Part shown: piece after piece, positions 59,516 through 64,000 of the stretch | Layout: each line of letters begins with the position of its first letter | How positions within the stretch are numbered: position 1 is the stretch's first letter | From: Bacteroidota bacterium | GTDB lineage: Bacteria > Bacteroidota > Bacteroidia > Flavobacteriales > Flavobacteriaceae | Length of the DNA stretch: 64,000 nucleotides | Assembly (NCBI GenBank): GCA_023387965.1 | Contig: JAEWHE010000010.1 | Coordinates: 1-64,000 of the forward strand | Direction of reading: 5' to 3' | Notes under the pieces: generated by a model | What the model saw: the letters and a program-made list of their open reading frames with translations, nothing else | What the model was told of the DNA's origin: nothing | Databases searched by the model: none | Made by a program: the position numbers and the translations under genes

Positions 59516-60823
59516 CTAAACGGTTTCGATTTTTGCACCTAACGATTTCAAACGCTCTTCGATGTTTTCGTAACCACGGTGAATTTGTTCGATATTTTGA
59601 ATCATACTTGTTCCTTTTGCTGAAAGCGCTGCAATCAACAATGAAATTCCCGCACGAATATCTGGCGAAGTCATGGATGTTGCTTTTAATTGTGATTTAA
59701 AATCGTGACCAATTACAACAGCACGATGTGGATCGCACAAAATAATTTTGGCACCCATATCAATCAATTTGTCCACAAAAAATAAACGACTTTCGAACAT
59801 TTTTTGGTGAATCAAGACGCTTCCTCTCGCTTGAGTTGCCACTACCAAAACGATAGAAAGCAAATCTGGCGTGAAACCAGGCCAAGGAGCATCGGCAATG
59901 GTTAAGATGGATCCGTCAATATAATTTTGAATTTCGTAACCATCAGTATGAGCCGGAATGTAAATATCGTCGCCACGTTTTTCTAAAGTAATTCCGAGTT
60001 TTCTAAAGGTTGAAGGAATTACACCAAGATTTTCCCAACTTACATTTTTAATTGTGATTTCGCTTCTGGTCATGGCTGCAAGGCCAATCCAAGAACCAAT
60101 TTCAATCATGTCTGGCAAAATGGTATGTTCGCAACCATTTAACGCTGTTACACCTTCGATTTCTAACAAATTTGAACCAACACCGGTGATTTTTGCCCCC
60201 ATGCTGTTCAACATTTTCGAAAGTTGTTGCAAATAAGGTTCGCAAGCGGCATTGTAAATTTGCGTTTTTCCTTCTGCCAAAACTGCCGCCATTAAAATAT
60301 TTGCAGTTCCAGTTACTGAAGCTTCGTCAAGTAACATGGTAGTTCCGGTTAGTTTTTCGGCTTCTACTCCGTAAAAATAATCTTCTTTATTGTAGCGGAA
60401 ATTTGCGCCAAGATTGATGAATCCTTCAAAATGTGTATCTAATCTTCTTCTTCCTATTTTGTCACCACCAGGTTTTGGAATATATCCTTTTCCGAAACGA
60501 GCCAAAAGCGGCCCCACAATCATAATTGAACCACGAAGTGAGCTTCCTTCTTTTTTAAACGCGTCAGAAGTTAGGTAATCTACATTTACCTCATCCGCTT
60601 GAAAAGTGTAAGAACCTTTGGAAATTTTTTCGATTTTAACGCCTAAATTTTTCAAAAGCGTGATCAATTTATTCACGTCAATAATGTCCGGAATGTTGTT
60701 GATGGTTACTTTTTCGGGCGTGAGCAAAACCGCACATAAGATTTGCAAAGCTTCGTTTTTAGCTCCTTGAGGTGTAATTTCTCCCTTTAACGAAATGCCT
60801 CCTTCAATTTTGAATGTTTCCAT
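59516..60823 (-). CDS. murA: UDP-N-acetylglucosamine 1-carboxyvinyltransferase with Asp at the fosfomycin site
   Basis: 435 residues of the EPSP-synthase fold. K22-N23 in GAKNEAL bind substrate, and the active-site loop PGGDKIGRRRLDTH has D121 where E. coli MurA has C115 (PGGCAIG). Asp at this position is active but is not alkylated by fosfomycin in enzymes studied from mycobacteria and chlamydiae, so resistance is predicted. It makes UDP-GlcNAc-enolpyruvate, the substrate of MurB (17223). DUF4290 and DUF493 genes precede it on the same strand. Confidence 0.96.
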   Translation of the reverse strand: METFKIEGGISLKGEITPQGAKNEALQILCAVLLTPEKVTINNIPDIIDVNKLITLLKNLGVKIEKISKGSYTFQADEVNVDYLTSDAFKKEGSSLRGSIMIVGPLLARFGKGYIPKPGGDKIGRRRLDTHFEGFINLGANFRYNKEDYFYGVEAEKLTGTTMLLDEASVTGTANILMAAVLAEGKTQIYNAACEPYLQQLSKMLNSMGAKITGVGSNLLEIEGVTALNGCEHTILPDMIEIGSWIGLAAMTRSEITIKNVSWENLGVIPSTFRKLGITLEKRGDDIYIPAHTDGYEIQNYIDGSILTIADAPWPGFTPDLLSIVLVVATQARGSVLIHQKMFESRLFFVDKLIDMGAKIILCDPHRAVVIGHDFKSQLKATSMTSPDIRAGISLLIAALSAKGTSMIQNIEQIHRGYENIEERLKSLGAKIETV

Positions 60824-60862
60824 TTACGACTGGTGTATTTTTTTTGAATTGCAATAGCGTGG

Positions 60863-61576
60863 CTACTGTTGTTGTTTTCGGTTATTATTATTGTTTTTGT
60901 TTTTGTTCTTGCTGTTTTTCGACTTCTGGTTTTGGTTTTGATTTTGATTCTGAAAATGTTTGTTCGACATTTTTTTGTTGGTTTTAATCAACTCGTTTGT
61001 GTCAACCAATTCTTCAGCGGTAGCCCGAAGATTGATTTTTCCGCCAGACATTTCTAACAAATGTTCAAAAATCACTTCGTCTTTAACCGAATCTTTGTTC
61101 CAACTCAAGTACGATTTTTTCATGTGATTGGCAATCACTTTAATCAAAGCGCTTTTAATTTCGCTATCTTCCCATTTATTCGCTACATTAATCATATATT
61201 GAATATTATTTCCGTAGAAACGGTATTTGGGAAAATTTTGCGGGTACTGCAAACGCTCCGGTTTTTGCTGTAACATTTCGCGCGAAGGCACGGGATAAGG
61301 CGAATCTACATCAATCTTAAAATCAGACATGATGAACAACTGATCCCATAATTTATGTTGAAAATCCGGCACGTCACGTAAATGTGGATTTAAAGTTCCT
61401 AGAACGCTGATGATGTATTTTGCCGCTTTATTACGTTCGGTGCGATCTTGAATTTCGGTTGCCTGATTGATTAATTTTTGCAAATGTCTTCCGTATTCTG
61501 GAATAATCAAATGTGTTCTTTCGGCGTTATATTCAAGATGTTGCACGGTGTCGTGTGCGTTTTCTTTGATGTACAT
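60863..61576 (-). CDS. DUF4290 domain protein with Asn/Gln/Lys-rich tail
   Basis: 237 residues. The DUF4290 domain (about 1-195) shows HLEYNAERTHLIIPEYGRHLQKLI and PHLRDVPDFQHKLWDQLFIMS. The last ~45 residues are low complexity (NQNQNQNQKSKNSKNKNKNNNN), likely disordered and possibly RNA-binding given the charge. Function unknown; conserved before murA in flavobacteria as far as I recall. Confidence 0.88.
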   Translation of the reverse strand: MYIKENAHDTVQHLEYNAERTHLIIPEYGRHLQKLINQATEIQDRTERNKAAKYIISVLGTLNPHLRDVPDFQHKLWDQLFIMSDFKIDVDSPYPVPSREMLQQKPERLQYPQNFPKYRFYGNNIQYMINVANKWEDSEIKSALIKVIANHMKKSYLSWNKDSVKDEVIFEHLLEMSGGKINLRATAEELVDTNELIKTNKKMSNKHFQNQNQNQNQKSKNSKNKNKNNNNNRKQQQ

Positions 61577-61590
61577 ATTGTTGCTGATTT

Positions 61591-61875
61591 TTAAAGCGAA
61601 ATAATTCCTTCGATGTGGGAAACTTCGATGTATTTGTCCACGATGCTTTGTGCGCTTTTCATTCTAACGTTCACGGAAACGCTGGTAAATTTTCCGTTTT
61701 TAGATTGATTCGTATTGATTACGGCTCCCATGGCATTGAAGGCATTTTCTACGGCTTCAATTTTATGAGGTTCGCTTGGAACAATAAATTTAAACAAATA
61801 TTCTGCAGGCCAAGTATTTGCGTTATCTAATTCTTGTTTTAATCTTTCGTAAAACTCCTCTGTTTTCTTGTCCAT
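61591..61875 (-). CDS. DUF493 (YbeD-like) family protein
   Basis: 94 residues, the usual size. The ACT-like fold pattern is visible: FKFIVPSEPHKIEAVENAF and a VNVRMKSAQSIVDKYIEVSHIEGII end. YbeD-type proteins are small and of unclear, possibly regulatory, function. It heads the DUF493-DUF4290-murA run. Confidence 0.88.
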   Translation of the reverse strand: MDKKTEEFYERLKQELDNANTWPAEYLFKFIVPSEPHKIEAVENAFNAMGAVINTNQSKNGKFTSVSVNVRMKSAQSIVDKYIEVSHIEGIISL

Positions 61876-61895
61876 TTTGTAAATTAAAATAAACG

Positions 61896-61903
61896 CAAAT
61901 ATA
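61896..61903 (-). promoter_or_regulatory. -7 box TATATTTG for the DUF493-DUF4290-murA run
   Basis: Exact TAnnTTTG on the minus strand, 21 bases before the ATG at 61875. Confidence 0.6.
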
Positions 61904-61990
61904 GTGTTTTGGATTCAGATATCCATATTTAGGATTGGCAAACTGAAAGTATTTTTGAATGACTTTTTTCCCGGTTAGCAGTTGTTTTGC

Positions 61991-62132
61991 GTGAGGGATT
62001 GTAGCGGCATCCTTTTCATGAATTGCCCGGATGCCAATCCGGGGCGATTGATGAAAAGATACAGCGGAAAGCCCGACCTTTTGTGCCCTTGTTTTTTTTT
62101 AATTTTAAGGAGATGGTTCTGGGCACAAAAGG
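61991..62132. repeat. Dispersed intergenic structured repeat, copy B, with extra inverted repeat
   Basis: The 342-base spacer 61876-62217 holds no gene. GATTGTAGCGGCATCCTTTT and AAAAGATACAGCGGAAAGCC form the arms seen in copy A, with ATCCTTTTCAT pairing with ATGAAAAGAT. Behind it a perfect 12-base inverted repeat CCTTTTGTGCCC (62077) / GGGCACAAAAGG (62121) encloses 32 bases. Confidence 0.55.
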
Positions 62133-62180
62133 GCACGCCAAAAAAAAAAAAATGAAAATTAAGCTGTTGAAGGACTCCAA

Positions 62181-62212
62181 AAAAAATCCCTAACCGGTGA
62201 AGATTAGGGAAA
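62181..62212 (-). terminator. Terminator of tRNA-Met
   Basis: Minus strand TCCCTAA / TTAGGGA stem with a T run, directly after the tRNA 3' end. Confidence 0.7.
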
Positions 62213-62217
62213 TTTTG

Positions 62218-62291
62218 TAGCGAGAGAGAGATTTGAACTCTCGACCTCAGGGTTATGAATCCTGCGCTCTAACCAACTGAGCTACCTCGCC
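62218..62291 (-). tRNA. tRNA-Met(CAT)
   Basis: Read on the minus strand: a 7-bp acceptor (GGCGAGG with TCTCGCT, G-U at both ends), D arm with AGCTCAGTTGGTTAGAGC, anticodon loop ATTCATAAC giving CAU, T arm GAGAGTTCAAATCTCTC and discriminator A. No CCA is encoded. The CAT anticodon fits elongator or initiator Met or lysidine-Ile; the first pair is G-U and the anticodon stem lacks the three G-C pairs of initiators, so elongator Met is most likely. No intron. Confidence 0.93.
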
Positions 62292-62435
62292 GTGGTTAAT
62301 TGCATCCTTGAATGCGGGTGCAAATATACTACTAAATTTATAGCTTCCAAATTTTTTCTAAAGCAAAAAAAATTATTTTTAAAATTGCATTTATGTAATT
62401 TATATTCTATATATTTCACAAAAAATATGAACTTC

Positions 62436-62828
62436 ATGGAAAACAAAATACGCTACGAACTCGAATTCCCTCTAACTTCTTCACCTCAACTGCTTTACCA
62501 ATATATTTCTACTCCTTCGGGGCTTTCGGAATGGTTTGCTGACAATGTAAATTCTCGTGGTGAAATCTTTACTTTTATATGGGATGATGCTGAAGAAAAA
62601 GCGCGATTGGCATCGAAAAAAACCGGTGAAAAGGTGAAATTCCGCTGGATTGGCGAAGATGGAAAGGATGGCGAATACTTTTTTGAACTTAAAATTTTAG
62701 TGGACGAAATTACAAAAGATGTCTCGTTAATGGTGGTAGATTTTGCCCAAGAGGATGAAATTGACGAATCTAAACAATTGTGGGACAACCAGATCTCGGA
62801 TTTAAAACATGTTATCGGATCGGTTTAA
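62436..62828 (+). CDS. START-like (SRPBCC) domain protein
   Basis: 130 residues from ATG 62436 (MENKIRYELEFPL); ATG 62427 adds three residues and is possible. The SRPBCC/AHSA1-like fold is indicated by SSPQLLYQYISTPSGLSEWFADNV and FTFIWDDAEEKARLASKKTGEKVKFRWI. It would bind a hydrophobic ligand; the family is common in flavobacteria and of unknown function. A TATATTTC box near 62409 may drive it. Ends in a terminator that overlaps the next gene's promoter. Confidence 0.85.
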   Translation: MENKIRYELEFPLTSSPQLLYQYISTPSGLSEWFADNVNSRGEIFTFIWDDAEEKARLASKKTGEKVKFRWIGEDGKDGEYFFELKILVDEITKDVSLMVVDFAQEDEIDESKQLWDNQISDLKHVIGSV

Positions 62829-62850
62829 TGCTTGTTTGCGAGATTAACCT

Positions 62851-62858
62851 TATATTTG
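62851..62858 (+). promoter_or_regulatory. -7 box TATATTTG for the aminotransferase gene
   Basis: Exact TAnnTTTG, 27 bases before the ATG at 62885. Its last G is the first base of the terminator stem of the upstream gene. Confidence 0.6.
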
Positions 62859-62884
62859 CCCTGAATTTTTTCAGGGCTTTTTTT
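62858..62884 (+). terminator. Terminator of the START-like gene, abutting the next ATG
   Basis: GCCCTGA / TCAGGGC stem, T-rich loop, seven T ending exactly at the ATG of the aminotransferase gene. Confidence 0.8.
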
Positions 62885-63721
62885 ATGATTAATTTTAACG
62901 GAAACATCAGCGACAATCATCAGTTCAATGCTTTAAACAGAGGCTTTCTTTATGGAGATTCGGTTTTTGAAACCGTTAGAATTTTAGACGGAAAAGTATT
63001 GTTTTTGGAAGATCATTATTTTCGGTTGATGGCTTCAATGCGAATTGTAAGAATGGAAATTCCGATGGATTTTACCATGGAATTTTTTGAAAATCAATTG
63101 CTCGAAACCGTTAAAGCTTGTCAATGCGAAAGTGCGACAAGAGCGAGATTATCGGTTTTTAGAAATGGCGATGGCTTGTATTTACCCGAAGATCGTTCGG
63201 TGAGTTTTGTCGTTACGGCTTCAGCTTTGGAAAATCAACTTTACATCTCGAAAAATGAAGATTACGAAGTGGAAATTTACAAGGATTTTGTGGTAACTAA
63301 ACATTTGCTTTCGACTTTAAAAACAAATAACAGGATTTTAAATGTTGCCGGAAATATTTTTGCTTCGGAAAATGGTTATCAAAATTGTCTTTTGATTAAC
63401 GATAGTAAAAATATCGTAGAGGCTTTGAATGGAAATATTTTTATGCTTAGTGGAAATCAACTCGTTACTCCTCCACTTTCTGAAGGTTGCTTAAACGGAA
63501 TTATGAGAAAACAAGTTTTGGCAATTGCAAAAAAACTGGAAAACATTGAGGTTCTTGAAGCAGCAATTTCTCCTTTTGATCTTCAAAAAGCGGATGAACT
63601 TTTTATCACCAATGTGATTTCTGGTTTACAACCGATTACAAAATACCGGAAAAAAGAATATACCGCAGAAATTTCTTCGGAAATTACAAAAAGACTTAAC
63701 GCACAAATTCGTTTTGCCTAA
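62885..63721 (+). CDS. Class IV aminotransferase (PabC/BCAT-like)
   Basis: 278 residues from ATG 62885 (MINFNGNISDNHQFNALNRGF); a longer frame to 62780 crosses a promoter and terminator. Fold-type IV PLP enzyme: FLYGDSVFETVRILDGK with RGFxYGDxxFET, the PLP Lys in FVVTKHLLSTLKTNN, NIVEALNGNIFML and TPPLSEGCLNGIMRK. The motifs fit 4-amino-4-deoxychorismate lyase (folate) as well as branched-chain or D-amino-acid aminotransferases; I favour a PabC-like role without certainty. Confidence 0.9.
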   Translation: MINFNGNISDNHQFNALNRGFLYGDSVFETVRILDGKVLFLEDHYFRLMASMRIVRMEIPMDFTMEFFENQLLETVKACQCESATRARLSVFRNGDGLYLPEDRSVSFVVTASALENQLYISKNEDYEVEIYKDFVVTKHLLSTLKTNNRILNVAGNIFASENGYQNCLLINDSKNIVEALNGNIFMLSGNQLVTPPLSEGCLNGIMRKQVLAIAKKLENIEVLEAAISPFDLQKADELFITNVISGLQPITKYRKKEYTAEISSEITKRLNAQIRFA

Positions 63722-64000
63722 TTTAAAATTGGATTTTCCGGAGCATTACTCCAAATGAGGTAATCGCCACCTAATTCTACTATTTTTTCTTTCCAAAAAT
63801 TGGTGGTTGACTTGGCAATAATTTTACTTTCGTAAATATTGCGCGACAAAATCCATGAGTTTGCCGTCATTTCGCGCTCTAATTGTCCGGCTTCCCAACC
63901 CGTGTAACCCAAGAAAAACCGAATATTATTTCTACTGATTTTTCCGTCGTTGATTAATTCTTTAATGGAATCAAAATCGCCTCCCCAAAAAATACCGTTT
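63718..64000 (-). CDS. YqgE/AlgH family protein, 3' part (continues right of window)
   Basis: The frame is open on the minus strand from the right edge. It shows the family's end: NGIFWGGDFDSIKELI, NNIRFFLGYTGWEAGQLEREM, NSWILS and a closing GGDYLIWSNAPENP. YqgE/AlgH proteins are conserved and of unknown function. Stop overlaps the aminotransferase stop by four bases (convergent). Only about 94 of roughly 185 residues are visible. Confidence 0.93.
   Translation of the reverse strand, partial: NGIFWGGDFDSIKELINDGKISRNNIRFFLGYTGWEAGQLEREMTANSWILSRNIYESKIIAKSTTNFWKEKIVELGGDYLIWSNAPENPILN

Noticed and set aside
62218..62291. Initiator tRNA
   Set aside because: A G-U first pair and an anticodon stem without three consecutive G-C pairs argue for elongator Met; not fully excluded.
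62292..62828. Longer start for the START-like gene at 62292
   Set aside because: It begins at the edge of tRNA-Met and covers an AT-rich spacer with a promoter-like box.
62780..63721. Longer start for the aminotransferase at 62780
   Set aside because: It overlaps the upstream gene and crosses a promoter and a strong terminator.

Overview
The window is chromosomal DNA from a member of the Flavobacteriaceae, most likely Flavobacterium or a close relative. The evidence is low GC, dense AT-rich spacers, promoters of the Bacteroidota type (a TAnnTTTG -7 box usually 20-30 bases before the start codon, no Shine-Dalgarno sequences), type IX secretion sorting domains, a gliding-motility-type C-terminal domain, and many Bacteroidota-specific families (DUF5683, DUF5684-fused signal peptidase, DUF5686, DUF4290).

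Layout. 1-2362 is a small accessory island: the 3' part of an IS1-family transposase, an N-terminal stump of an Rhs/YD-type secreted protein, two unrecognised small exported or membrane proteins and a gene remnant. From 2385 the sequence is core genome. 2385-8937 (+): a 2,4-dienoyl-CoA-reductase-like SDR, then parA-parB-DUF5683-dapB-lepB-wbqC-like. 9114-15225 (-): mutL with two rhomboid proteases and a membrane EEP-fold phosphatase/nuclease, ribH, and a TPR membrane protein. 15372-27021 (+): recF, DUF2461, murB, GT2 glycosyltransferase, ECF sigma factor, a T9SS beta-helix protein, tonB, lipA, GAPDH and a TPR hybrid histidine kinase. 27018-28824 (-): lpxK and a purine nucleoside phosphorylase. 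28906-32524 (+): Nif3-like protein, a coiled-coil protein with a dead zinc ribbon, an alpha/beta hydrolase and rluF. 32579-41986 (-): folD, ffh, a three-gene MBOAT/SGNH O-acylation cluster, a 23S-rRNA-intervening-sequence (four-helix bundle) protein and argS. 42297-49036 (+): a giant T9SS type B adhesin and a TonB-dependent-receptor-like barrel. 49214-64000: fabH, an S9 peptidase, an ABC ATPase, three small outer-membrane barrels, aroQ, a DUF5686 barrel, murA, DUF4290, DUF493, tRNA-Met, a START-like protein, a class IV aminotransferase and the 3' end of a yqgE/algH gene.

Together the genes cover chromosome segregation and repair (parAB, recF, mutL), envelope building (murA, murB, lpxK, dapB, lepB, ffh, MBOAT/SGNH cluster), outer-membrane and surface proteins (barrels, T9SS cargo, TonB) and ordinary metabolism.

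The least explained parts are non-coding: a 13-unit 21-bp tandem array between fabH and the S9 peptidase (50430-50702); five copies of a structured dispersed repeat in spacers (near 3365, 8979, 22624, 35121 and 61991); a palindrome in the tonB promoter; and inverted repeats bounding the four-helix-bundle gene. Among proteins the most notable are the MBOAT + SGNH + LysM-SGNH cluster (possible peptidoglycan O-acetylation), MurA with Asp in place of the fosfomycin-target Cys, and the zinc-ribbon protein that has lost all four cysteines.
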